From positions 12,324,062 to 12,388,061 of the forward strand of contig OU612074.1 in the NCBI GenBank assembly GCA_914767715.1: a stretch of DNA of 64,000 bases. The letters run 5' to 3'. Shown piece after piece: positions 34,271 through 45,674 of this stretch. A program made the position numbers and the translations under genes. Positions within the stretch are counted from its first letter, which is position 1; every line of letters starts with the position of its first letter. The notes under the pieces were generated by a model. It was not told the origin of the DNA, did no database searches, and worked only from the letters and a program-made list of their open reading frames with translations. The stretch comes from Membranipora membranacea. Its lineage: Eukaryota; Bryozoa; Gymnolaemata; Cheilostomatida; Membraniporidae.

Positions 34271-37200
34271 TCAACCTACTGGTCTTTTTTTGACAGTTGG
34301 CGCTACTGAAGCTTGTAGTACTGCTGCTTTTACGACGTCCCTAAACTCCTGTGTCTTCTTTGCATACTTAGCAGCACACCTCCACTCTTTCGACATTTTC
34401 GACCAGTATCCTTTCACCTTTTCCTGATTGTTCTCATCTAAAGTGAAGTAATAAGAAAGAATGCTATGTGTGTTTTATTGAACTCATATTTTTATTGATG
34501 TTTGGTGGCAGATGCCATGCACATACACTGCAGTCTTATTTGATTTCAATCCTTTTTATTTCATAGGATTGTTCTCTCACCTAGAAGTACTGGTCTGCCG
34601 ACATTCTCATTGTGATCCATCACCGCTAATCTGACTCTGCCCTGAAACGACGGGAGCTCAAAATCCAATCTCTTAGGTGCGTATTTGTTTTTATATTCTC
34701 TAGAGAACCTGTGTAGAGAATATAACAAAGTGTAACATATATGTTAGAACTCCTAGGGATGAGAGTCAAATGCCAGAAAGCAGGTCATTGACAAATTTAA
34801 GCACATTGAGCTGTGGAATTTTCTGCTTGCCTTTGATCACAAATTTATATCCTGCCGGCAAAAGATGTACTGTTTAGTGCTTTGTTACCTGTATGGATTG
34901 ATCTCTCCAGCTTTCTTAAAGATTTGGTGAAGCCATCTCTCTCCAGATTTTTAACAAGAACTTTGTGTGCTTCGCTGCCCTTATGTCACCATTGTCTATC
35001 TTGTTGCTCCTCCCTGTAATATAATTTTTTTTTTTAATTTAAATTGGCTTCTTGAGGACTACTACATCTGACAAAGTAGACTAGCGATGGTAAGGACAAT
35101 TGACACAGTGAATTGGATTGAATTGGGGTAGGAGGCAACGTTCAATGTTCAATGTTCTTAGTTGCATTATTGCTTATTTGTTGACTTACTTGTCATATGG
35201 TTCATGTAGGCATCGAGCAATTGTATCATAGCATCCTTCAAAATCATGAGTGTTGGTCAAATGGAATTTCACCGAGTCGAACATGTCAACCAGCAGCTGT
35301 GTGTCCCCACCACAATGTGATGCCACGTACCATAGGTGATTCTTAATGTGTTTTATCCATGGCAGTAGTTTTTTCTTCTCCTGATGAAAGAAATTATACT
35401 TTTATTTTTAGGTAATTTGGAGTTGTCTGCCAGTCAAGGTACATGTTCAAGGAGGAGAAAACTCTGAACTGGGTGAGAAGGGCTGGCAATAAAATGGAAA
35501 TATACTTACATTGGTAATACATTCATTTGTCAGACGCTTGATGAAATTCTTTGCGACATGCCACACATCTAGCTGGTGATTAATGAGACTGTGTTCCTTC
35601 TTAAGATAACTCGCTATTCCTGTAGGAAAATATTTTGATTTTAACAGTCACATTATTATTTGGTCATTGCTGGCGTGTAAAGGTCCCTCCCTACAACTTA
35701 TGAAAGCCTGTCATTTAGCAATGAATGTAATACCTGTATGGCCATCTGTGGCTATGCACTCCACGATTATACCTTCGTTCAGTATTTCCTCTAGTCCCTG
35801 TATGAAGCCAGCTTTTTCCGCCGTGACAGCGCTGCCGACAACCGCACTCTGTACAACCACCGATTTACATACTTTTCCTGTTTCCTGCACACAAAAAAAA
35901 ACAATTGACTCTCATAATCAATCTATGCTGTTGTAGATGAAGAAAAAGGCTACGTAGCCGTTGTCTGAATACATTTGCTCTTCAGTGATCGAACTACGCT
36001 GAGGTTTTCAAGTTAATGAGGGTATGTACTAACATTGTATCATAACTTTCATATTCAATGTAGAATGTCTTACATAGTCAATTAGCAGATAATGGCAGTA
36101 TCTGGCAGAATGCTCTGGTGAGTCGAATCTGCCATCTCCTGTCAGAATCACCGGCTTATCTGAAACAACAACATGGCTATTATCATCATGATCATATACA
36201 AATTAGTATACATGATAGCACAGCACCTCACTCCTTAAAAAAACAAATAATGTTTACCTCTTCTCTTCATATCACTTAGTATGGCCTGCTCCTGCTCCTC
36301 ATATAGTCTGTTTATTGAAGGAATCACGAACTGACTTTGGAACCTGTAGAAAGTCTCACTACTGATGTTGGCGATGCCAAAGCATTTCAGAAAGCTGTTT
36401 GTAACCCCATATGTACTGCCACTGAAATATCATGATAATCAAGTTTTGACATATGATGTATGATGATTTTGCTATACATGGTACCAAGAACAGGACAATA
36501 ATTTAGAGAGGAAGAGCTGAAACTAAACAATAAGTAATTTGTATTATTTTGGTTATTCCAGGTATGATGAAGATTATGATCTAGTTTGGCTGAGAATGTA
36601 CGATCAGAAACCACAAAGTTGATATTGCTCACTTCAAAAATGTGCAGGTAACAGACAGCACATTGCCTGCAAATGTCCCAGACCTGCAACCCACTCGAGG
36701 TTGGCTTTCCCAATGACTAGAGCCACCACAGCTGGGGCAGCGGTAGCGCACAACCAAAGCTGAGCCAACCTCTCGTGGAGTGGCCACCATAGGTCCCACA
36801 CACACGTGACACCGTCTTTGCATGAGCAGCTCCTGTAACTGATCATAGAAAAAAAATATAGGCTGTGGAGTTTCCAAATTCATTCATTAATGGTATAGAT
36901 TTGTTGCTCATCGTCTCGTCACTCTCAGCATCAGATGGCTTGTAAGCTGAAAAACACAGAATAAATTCTCACAATATCAAGATGGAAATACACTGTATAT
37001 TTATTATTGTACTGTAATCCGACCATCGATATATTCATTGTTAAATAGGCATGAGCCATCATTTTCTCAATAGACCGAGTCTGTTCCCAATACACACCAA
37101 TAGGCTATTCATTGACATTTTGTTGTTAGCTTTTATAACAAATCACAGGTTTGTTTTTCAGTGAAATGTAACTCACAGGAGTCTAATGTGGTTCTGGAAT

Positions 37201-38368
37201 CATACAACAAGTTTGATATAGATGAGACAGAGGCTGGTGTTGAAGTAGAGGGAGGAAAGACTGGTGGCAGAGGTAGATTTGCGCAGTACTCATGGTCTTA
37301 CCCACGATCCATCAGTAACTCACAGGATACTGCTTTATCCTACACAAAGAATCACCTCAGGAAATTATTATCATAAACTAGCGTTAAAAAACCAAAGCCT
37401 TCTCTTTGGCATACAGGGAAGGCTTCTGTTTATGTATTTTATAAAGTATTGATTGTTTGATTAAAAATGTAATACAATTTTGAACTGCATGCCTCCCATC
37501 TTCATTCCTTTATATGGAACCAATACAGCACACATACAGCTCGAGTTGCTAAGAGGAAAAGAAACTCAACAAAGTTGCAAGGAGGAAAACATAGCAAAAA
37601 CAAGCTGAGTTTACAGAACAAAAACCAAGTATCACAGTGCCACTGGTTTATGCCACAAATTCCCTTGTCCCAAACTCCCTTCTTCAACCACTGATATCAT
37701 AGGAGTTGGCTTACCTTTTTGGTCAGGTAAAACAACTCCCAAGATTTGATAGCATGGCATTCACATGATCTGTATCACTCAAACCAGGGAGTTTGGGACC
37801 TATATCCCAAACTCCCTGCTCAAACAAAGCCAGTAGAGCCACAGCTCAAGATCTTATAACATTATTGGAACATTATAACACAGCTACTTACAATACACCC
37901 AGCAGGATTTGTTGGCTGAGAAGAGAATACATAACCATATATCTTTTAGTATCAAGATCGTACTGTGAGCATAATTGCGTTTCTGATTTAGAAGATGGGC
38001 ATATACACCTTGTTCTTTTTTGTTTGCATCCATAGATTCGAGTGTAAATAGCGAGGATTACTTGGAGGTGTAATAATCATAATTAATGTTAGGAATTCAA
38101 GAAACATACATACCTCTTCTGTAACTATGCTTTCACTTGGCAGGGCTTTGGCAAGCAAAGCAAAATTTATGTGGCTGCCAGCCCTCACAGCAACAACCGA
38201 ACCCTGGTGGAAATGTCTCCCACATATCAACGGTTTGGTACTCAATTTATGTTGGAAATTTGGCAGCGCTTGTGACCACGCTGTGTGGTCACTTCCCATA
38301 TCCGGACAAGTGAAGAGGGGAATCTGATGACTACACACAACACGGCATATAAAACACCGTGGTGGCAT
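34271..38368 (-). pseudogene. THAP-domain DDE transposase (Kolobok-like), frameshifted
   Basis: Exon 1 (38368-38114) starts ATG and encodes an N-terminal THAP zinc finger: CFIC, a Trp and Pro-rich middle, and the closing CGRHF (C-x2-C ... C-x2-H). Further minus-strand exons give a zinc ribbon (CHVC ... CPSC, about 36790-36720), then LTGDGRFDSPEHSARY (36150-36100), CIATDGHTG (35760-35740), LDVWHVAKNF (35570-35540) and LAVMDHNENVGRP (34640-34600). The last exon ends at 34271. The DxxWH motif between the second Asp and the expected C-terminal acidic residue is typical of Kolobok-type D2H transposases. At least three frameshifts break it: a T8 run near 36850, one in the exon around 34970, and one near 34700 at the presumed catalytic-Glu region. 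Substitutions are otherwise few, so decay is recent or partly assembly error. Confidence 0.7.
37786..37822. repeat. Perfect 14-bp hairpin
   Basis: CAGGGAGTTTGGGA, a 6-bp spacer, then TCCCAAACTCCCTG. A related CCCAAACTCCCT lies at 37669-37680. It sits in a presumed intron of the THAP transposase pseudogene. Function unknown. Confidence 0.8.
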
Positions 38369-38399
38369 GTCAGTTTGTTCTACAGAAAAAAGTTGCATG

Positions 38400-39580
38400 T
38401 TTTTTTTGTTTCATGGAGTCCATGATACGCCACTAGCAGAACTCCTCTACCTACTCAACCCCAGTCTGTGTCTGAGAGAAGCACAGCATTGATTGGGAAA
38501 ACAATCTTGAAGAGAATGTATGCTACAAATCAGTTGATCAACTCCTTGAACAATCTATGCAAAGAGAAAGTTGATTGAATTTTTTGGTGGAAATCTTGTA
38601 TCTCAGCTTGATCATTACTTTCCTTTTTTGTTAGCAGCTGTGGTTAGTTAGAACTTACAACATCAACTCATACAGCAATCAGCTAGGCCAACTATGACTG
38701 ATCATTCAATGGAGTCTATTACTCCCAAGTAAACAGCAAACAGCTGTCTTATACCAGGGGGAATGTAACCTGCCTGCTTTTACAACGAGTGAACTAGGAC
38801 TAGTTTGTTCAACATTATCAATACAATGAACTCCCACTCAGCTCTTTGTTCAATTCTCTCTTCAATCATTATGTGTGTGATTAACAGATGCAATCAATAT
38901 TCCTAAGCTGAATGATACAATGTGCATCTTAGATATGGGATAGCAGAGAGCTTGGGAACCCTGGAGTTCTAGGATCATGCTCTGATTGAAGATAATTACA
39001 ACTACTTCCTCAATTGTGGGCTAGTAATTGTAAACAAAGATTTTCCCGCCTTTTTTCAACTGACCAATCAGAACAGAGTGGATAGCTATAACGGAAGTGA
39101 GCTTTTCCTATTAGTTTTATTTTATTATTTATATATAATACCACACAGAAAAATAAAAAAATACAATTAAGAGTTATATAACTAGTCATTCAAGAATAAC
39201 TCATAATTTGTGGTTGATTTCCACTTTAAAGGCTCAATCCGGATGCAATAAAAGCTCATTTTACGTAATTGCCATTATGATTTATTTTATTTTTGAAAAT
39301 GGCAGGTAGCCAAAAACTGCCCCTAGTGACTCACAAACTGTAGGAACTATAAAGACCATTGAAGTGTTCCATGTGATTCTAGAAAAGATGATGAAAAGCC
39401 ACTATTGAAGATTGCATCTTCAGGGTTTGTGATGGCTGTGACATCACATCATGTGGGGTGACTTAGTTGACAATAGGCTTTTGGTGATTCTTTTGTTGAG
39501 AGTTTTCCAATGATTTATAAAACAATATAAGCTGTTGACGATGCTCCTATACCCAGTAACCCATTCTTAATTTTGGCGAT
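38400..39580. other. Intergenic; contains a dispersed repeat copy
   Basis: No gene. About 39400-39550 (GAAGATTGCATCTTCA, then GATGGCTGTGACATCACATC) repeats the segment at 7800-7930, marking a dispersed repeat of unknown class. The upstream terminal repeat of the THAP transposon was sought here and not found. Confidence 0.45.
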
Positions 39581-39582
39581 GG

Positions 39583-39735
39583 TGAGATGGCACAATTGGC
39601 TAGTGCGCGCACAAAGAATGATTGTTTCAGCCCCCAGCACCCTCAGGTGTAAACCTCTCTGTACTCCTCATCTGACTGACTCATGAAAAGACATGTGACA
39701 GCTTGGAAAGACATGCAGACAAGCTGAAAAGACAG
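39583..39735 (+). repeat. tRNA-derived SINE, diverged
   Basis: A box A-like GATGGCACAATTGGCTAGTG is followed by a degraded box B region and a GAAAAGACATG-type repeat body. It resembles the SINE at 61.6 kb in its head. Not a tRNA gene. Confidence 0.5.
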
Positions 39736-39973
39736 CTTAAGCTCACCTTGTTTTGATACATTGATCTTCCAGTAGTGGCGGATTTAGGCCCTTCAACACT
39801 TGATTGAGGCCTAAAACTTATCAAAATAAAATGAGTACTCATTTATATACTACACCATATTAGACAGTTTCTTTATGACATACTTGCGTCACTGATATCA
39901 AACTTCCTTGATTATTTTCAGACAACTACAAGTTTGCCATGTGACTGCTACTATCTGAATATTGACCCATCAC

Positions 39974-40065
39974 TAGTTTAAGCGCTCAACCGGTGGCGGG
40001 ATGCTGGTTGAGGCTTTTCATTATCAAAGTGGTTGATAATGAAATGCCACGCTGTCGGTAGGTTC
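39974..40065. mobile_element. MITE remnant, family of 49179-49305
   Basis: CTAGTTTAAGCGCTCAACCG, a GCGGGATGCTGG block and TTTCATTATCAA match the left arm at 49179. TTGATAATGAAATGCCACG is the start of the opposite arm. The right terminus has decayed. Confidence 0.55.
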
Positions 40066-40668
40066 CATATCAATGACGATCTAGCCTGTAAATTACATCA
40101 TGTACAAGATGAAATTCAAAGTGTAACTGTAAAGATCTTCAAACGAAATTTGATCCGATACCGTTCACATGGGCATATGTGCCAAACTATAAAATTGATT
40201 GTAAAAACTAAAACGGGATTTTTTCATAGAAAAGAGGTCACTCATCAAATAATTTCAACCTCCTACACAGAGTGTCAACAAATGCTTCACTTAGGTACAA
40301 GCAAGGTACAAGTTCACATGGTTCTAGACATCAAAGCGACATTATGGGTACTGACAAAAAAGTTGATTTCAAATTTGTCTCGGGTTTTCAATGCTGACAA
40401 TGGTATGATTTTCAAACCAACATCGTTATCGTTATACCTTATTCTGGTTATTTTATCAAAATCACATGGCAATGATATGGAATCTCCTTCAGCAGTGGTA
40501 AACCAGTGTGTGTACTCTAGGGGAGTATGCGCGCATGATAAAACACAAGCTATTTTGAGTTCGCATGCCTTTGACCTTGACAAGGAATTGCCTTTCATTT
40601 TCAGTATAGTCTACAGTCATAACAGTGTAAGACAACTTCTAAATTGCGCAAATTTTAAATTAATATAA
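40033..40668 (+). other. Unassigned 211-codon open frame
   Basis: This is the longest uninterrupted frame outside named genes. Its start lies inside the MITE remnant, so the ATG is unlikely to be original. The product has scattered Cys residues and a hydrophobic stretch (SLYLILVILS) but no domain I can name. Part of the opposite strand is also open (40314-40598). Its position just before a Ty3/Gypsy integrase suggests retroelement origin. Coding status is uncertain. Confidence 0.35.
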
Positions 40669-40721
40669 TTACGCAAATTATTAGTAATACGGCAATGACG
40701 CAAATTCACCAATGCTGATCA

Positions 40722-41964
40722 ATGCTGGTCGTGCCTAGTGATCTAAGGAATGATGTTTTCATGGCATACCACCATTCTCTGATTGGGGCCCATCAAGGTG
40801 CAACACACACAATAGACAGAATCAAACAAAAATATTTCTGGCCTGCTACTGATGGCATGGATAGTGACATAAAAACAAAATTTCAACAATGAGCTCCGTG
40901 CAGTCTCAGAAAGGGTAGAACTGGGAATTTCTAACTGACTACAATCCCGTGCTTTGCCCCGTTTGAGTGAGTCACTGTTGATGTATCAGGACCAATGCGT
41001 ACTACAAGTAAGGGTAACACATATATGCTTGCTTTCACAGACTCATTTACCAAATGGGTGATTCTCATCCCAGTGCCTTACCCTGATGCTAACACTGTAT
41101 GTGAAGCATTAGTCGATAACGTGATACTTAACTTTACCACTCCTAAGACAATACTGTCTGACAGAGGCCCTGAGTTCATTTCTCAACTTTTCACTCTCCT
41201 GCTCGAGAAACCAAACATGATACAGAAACTAACCACACCATACAACCCTAGCTGTAATTGGATGTCAGAGCGCTTCTTTCAGACATCTGCTGGGTTGATT
41301 TCTGCATTGTTGCAATCACCCAGAGGAGTGGGACGCTATGGCTAAATATGTGGCGCATGCCTATAACAATACTGAGCATGCTGTAACTAAAGTAAGTCCT
41401 AAATTCTTAATGCATGGGTCTGAGAGTGAACTGCCTTATGATATGTTATGGCCCAGGCATGCTATGGTGTCCTATGTGGATGAACCCGATATTGTTGACA
41501 GCCTAACTGCCCGCATGCATCACACCTGGTGGCTGGCTAAAGATTATATTGAACAGGCTAAGCTATCATACAAAGCTTTTCATGATGCAAAGGGTCTGGA
41601 AAGCGACTTTAAAAACAGCGACATAGTATACATCCGCACACCTTATCGAGATTCAGAGCTTCCCACAAAATTCGCTACTAGATTCTCTGACCCTTACATC
41701 ATTCTGAAAACACAGGGACCAGTCGCGACGTGTAAGAAAGTCAGCGAAGCAGGGACCTCTATAGGCGTCCCGTTCATAGTAAACGTGAGGCGGCTCAAGA
41801 AGTCAGTCATGCCAGAGGGTTTCTTGTTTTTCTGGGTTTATAACCAGCAACCAAGACCTACACTGCGTCTAAGGCCAGTACTAGCGCCGAGGACAAGGTA
41901 CAACTTGAGACCAAGGAATTACACCTGGCTTCACCTGTGTTTGCGTGAGTGCTTTATATTTTAA
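40722..41964 (+). pseudogene. Ty3/Gypsy integrase, broken
   Basis: A zinc-binding N domain (HHSLIGAHQG...KQKYFWP) at 40722-40880 runs into a stop. The core follows from about 40975: VTVDVSGP (first Asp), LSDRGPEF (second Asp) and YNPSCNWMSERF (Glu), the D,D-35-E triad. A frameshift at about 41320-41340 moves into the frame 41338-41964: NNTEHAVTKVSPKFLMHGSE, a GPY/F-like region, and a basic tail ending RYNLRPR. No chromodomain and no LTRs were recognised. RT and RNase H are missing upstream. The element cannot be autonomous. Confidence 0.75.
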
Positions 41965-44865
41965 CTCGATTTGTGTATGTAATCATCACAATCGCTATTG
42001 TTTGCATGATATTTTAGATTAATACTAGGATTGCCTATTCGGGTTTAGAGGGCAGACAACTGAGCATGTTCATGCATGCTGACCAAAATATAAGATTTCA
42101 TTGATTATCTGAGTAGGTAATTCATTATCATGCTTATTTGATATTTTACACACACTGTTTAATTCAATTAAGGATTTAAGTTCGCATCTATATTAAAATG
42201 ATGCAAATTTCATTATTATTATTATTATATTTCTAGAATAAACATAGCAGACGCATATTAGAGTGGTCTGGCTAACCTGTTCTCCTGGTAATCTGCAGCG
42301 ATCACATCTCCTAGGTCTCCATGGTCACACCTCAATCAATTGGTACAATAACAGCCGTAGCAAGAGCACACAACTCCAAACTAAATACTTATATACTATA
42401 ACAACTCATGAACACTTACGATACTTCACTCCTTACAGATAACACTACTTCTACATAGCAACGTCAACCGACTCTTACTACTACACTACTACAACTACTA
42501 CTTCAGCAACTATCCATTTACCGCTCTGACAGATATTGGTTTTCCTGTTTTTAACCCAGAGGTCCCTTCCAAGCCCCAACGACAACGATGCAGCAACTAC
42601 AGACGCTTCCCATCCCCTATGTTACATACCAGGGTAGACAAAACTATTAGAAAATATACTGTATAAACTTTAAAATGTTTTAAAGGATGAACGGATGTTG
42701 TGGATTAAACAAATAAGTTTCTGTATTCTCTTTGTACATAACTTTGTACATACTTTGTACATTCTCTTTGTACATTCTCTTTGTACATAAGCCAACAGCT
42801 GGATGGATCCTGACATAACAATATTAACTTTCAATGAAAGTCAGCTGCCGGACAAAAGCCTTTATGCCATAAAAAATTACCTGTTCTGTTCACCCTGCAT
42901 CTTTGCCCAAGAAAATATTATAAATAAAACTTTAAACTTATAGTGGCTTGATCCATTGTGATATAACTCCACGCCAATCAGGAATGGAGGTTTCCTGCAA
43001 GAATTATGTTGTTGTCGGACCATTATATATTATTTGCACTTTTTGATTGAGTGCCCATGAAGACCTGGTGTTGTGACCGCTGCCTATATAAAATGAGAGC
43101 AAAAATGTCTCTTGTAATTCCGAGATTTTATTTTCCTTATATACAGTAATACTGAAACGTGCAACAGACAATGACACAGCCCGATAGTTGGGCCTGGTAT
43201 TTGTTAAATGTGTTATTGGTGATAATGATATAAATTCCTTCTTTCACGTGGGACATGGGGGTTGGAGTTGCACATTGTTATAATTGTGAACGATGGCATT
43301 CACTGTAGCAGCCATGGTAGTGCCTGACGCTGGCTAATTGATTTGTGTTAAATGACACTTACCAATACATGCAATGAAAAAGGAAGAAAAAGGAATGTTG
43401 GTATTCAGTAACTAATCACCTATCTTTTATTATTAGCACAAGCTATATATGGTGTCCTGTCTATGTTTATTATTAAGTCTATGGCCATAATATAATCTTG
43501 ATAAATTATTAATTAAATCAAATATATGATAATAATATTATGGTGGTCATGGGGCTCAAACCTGGATTAACAATGCAGTAGTATTAGATACAAATGCAAA
43601 ATTAAAGCCATCATTATTCCCAGATCAAACGAAAGCTTATGTCATGGGGTATCCTCAATATGCAAAAGAAAGCGTACATTGCACCATATCATGATATAAA
43701 CCAGTGTGGAATTCATGAGGAAAGCAAGTTGCCATGGTAACTGTCAACACATATGATGTGATTGGCTACGATCAATGACCAATGACCAATGATTGAATGT
43801 TAATGAATATCTGAAAAAATATTGACAGATGCTTCACTCCTGATTGATAATAGTGTTGTACCTTGTGTGCCTTTAGAAGTCAAGCCTCTTTATTGAGACG
43901 TCTGCCACACACACGAAAAAGATCTGTGATTGTACCAACAAGAATGTTTAATTAGAATACCACATAAAAATTCGCAACAATCTTTTTCTGTGAACTGCGT
44001 CAGAAATACATTTAAATTTATAACAATATACATGGATACGTCTGGTGAGGTCTACTTACAGCAGACACTACCACCACCTGGGTACAACTTGGTTGGTTCT
44101 AATGCTAACGGCTGTGTTGGAAGATATTAACTAGTTTTTGAATGACAGGGTAAGTTTAATTCTCTTCTTTTGGCAAGCCAATGTTGTACGTTCGAATAAT
44201 AAACTTTAGAATGATTTATGAATTCCACTGGTGTTTAAAGTTTCTTCTTTTGTAAGACATACCAAGGTAAAATCAACAACATCCTCTTTGCTTTTAATAT
44301 TGAAAGCAGTTTCGACAAACCATCAAGCTGATTCCAAGTGACCACAAATAGAACTTTTGGACCCATTTCTCTGTTGTCTGTCTTCTTTGCATACTATGTC
44401 ATCATGCCTTATATATATTCTTTGTCAAGCCTTGATTTCTCTTCTAGCTTGCATGACACTTTTTTTGCGGAGTTAAATGCATAATTGGTCTTGCCTGATG
44501 GCCATACCAATCTTTAGGATAAGCTCCTCAAATAAAAAAAGCCACCTCTTGGTTTAATAACTGCTCCCATAGAATCGAGAATATCTGTCATAGTTCCTGC
44601 ATAATCATCATCATTTGCTAGCAAGCCCCAGAGGTACAAACTCATGACGATCCACTGATTAAAGGCAGTGGTTAAGGCAAATTAGTTTCATGAATCTCAT
44701 GACAAAAACAAACTTCGTCCAACAACAGTGCATAGCAACAATATGTTAAGTCCTGATTGGTGATGTTGAATTCTGGGGACCGCCAGATTTCCCCTTATTT
44801 AGTAAAGCAACAAAGATTTGAAATTGATCACATATCATAATTATTTTTAACACTTTAGGAGTAGG
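41965..44865. other. Intergenic, no gene recognised
   Basis: Expected to contain the 3' end or LTR of the Gypsy element but none could be delimited. Contains a short CTTTGTACATA/CTTTGTACATTCT tandem repeat at 42728-42790 and a trace CAATGAC repeat near 43770. The 66-codon frame at 43930-44130 has no support. Confidence 0.4.
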
Positions 44866-44867
44866 AG

Positions 44868-45075
44868 ATAGCTCAGATGGTTGGAGCATCTGACATGTGA
44901 CTGAAAAGTGTTAGATGTTTTGATCCTGCTGCAGTCTACTGACTACTGGGCTCTGCGCCCCAGGTGTACACCGACCTGCCTGCAAACTGAGAGCAACTTG
45001 GCGTCGAAAACGGCCGCCGAGCCCTTGAGGCACCTTTATTTTTCCAGTCTTCTGACTGAGACAGAACCTTGTAAT
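44868..45075 (+). repeat. tRNA-derived SINE, copy 1
   Basis: Head with box A-like GATAGCTCAGATGGTTGGAG and decayed box B. The body CTACTGACTACTGGG...CCCCAGGTGTACACCGACCTGCCTGCAAA is shared with copies at 45985 and 46355. It lies just upstream of the GPCR gene. Confidence 0.75.
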
Positions 45076-45674
45076 TTAAAAACAACAATTTTTACCATTT
45101 TGTTCTATGTTATATTCATTTTTGCATCAGTTCCAATATTCTTTGATGGATCATTGGCAATCATTGGCTAGTGGTGAAATTTCCTGATATTACTCAATTT
45201 GGATTAGTATTCAATACCCTGAACAACGGAAAATGATGGAAAACTACTAGAAGCTACCTTTCACCCTTACCCTCACAATGTTTGCAGTATGCAGGCATAT
45301 CAAAATGACTTGAATCTTAGTAAACAAAGTGTATGGATAACAAATACACTGCATTAAAATTGAACTCCTTATAGTAATCCTTAAACTTTGTACTAAATAA
45401 ACCAAAGGCTTAAATTTGAAGTTTTTGTGTAGTTTCTTTATTGCTTTTTTTTTAAAACTCCATCTTAGTTGCTAGGTTGATCGTATTGATATGAAGGTAA
45501 AAAATACTCAGTAACAAAATTTCATATTAAATTCAAAAAAATTGTTCTGACTCTTTGATTTCCTGAACTTAATTTGGCGGTACTGGTTGTGTTGTTGATG
45601 GTTGGATGGATGGATTTGATTATTTCTTGGTATTTCTGAATTAATAATTGTATTAATTTATTTCATCATTTCAG

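Noticed and set aside
40722-41964. Complete Ty3/Gypsy element
   Set aside because: No LTR pair, primer-binding site, gag, RT or RNase H could be found around the integrase; stop and frameshift are present.
42728-42790. LTR of the nearby Gypsy element
   Set aside because: Only a short CTTTGTACAT tandem repeat; no TG...CA boundaries and no second copy upstream.
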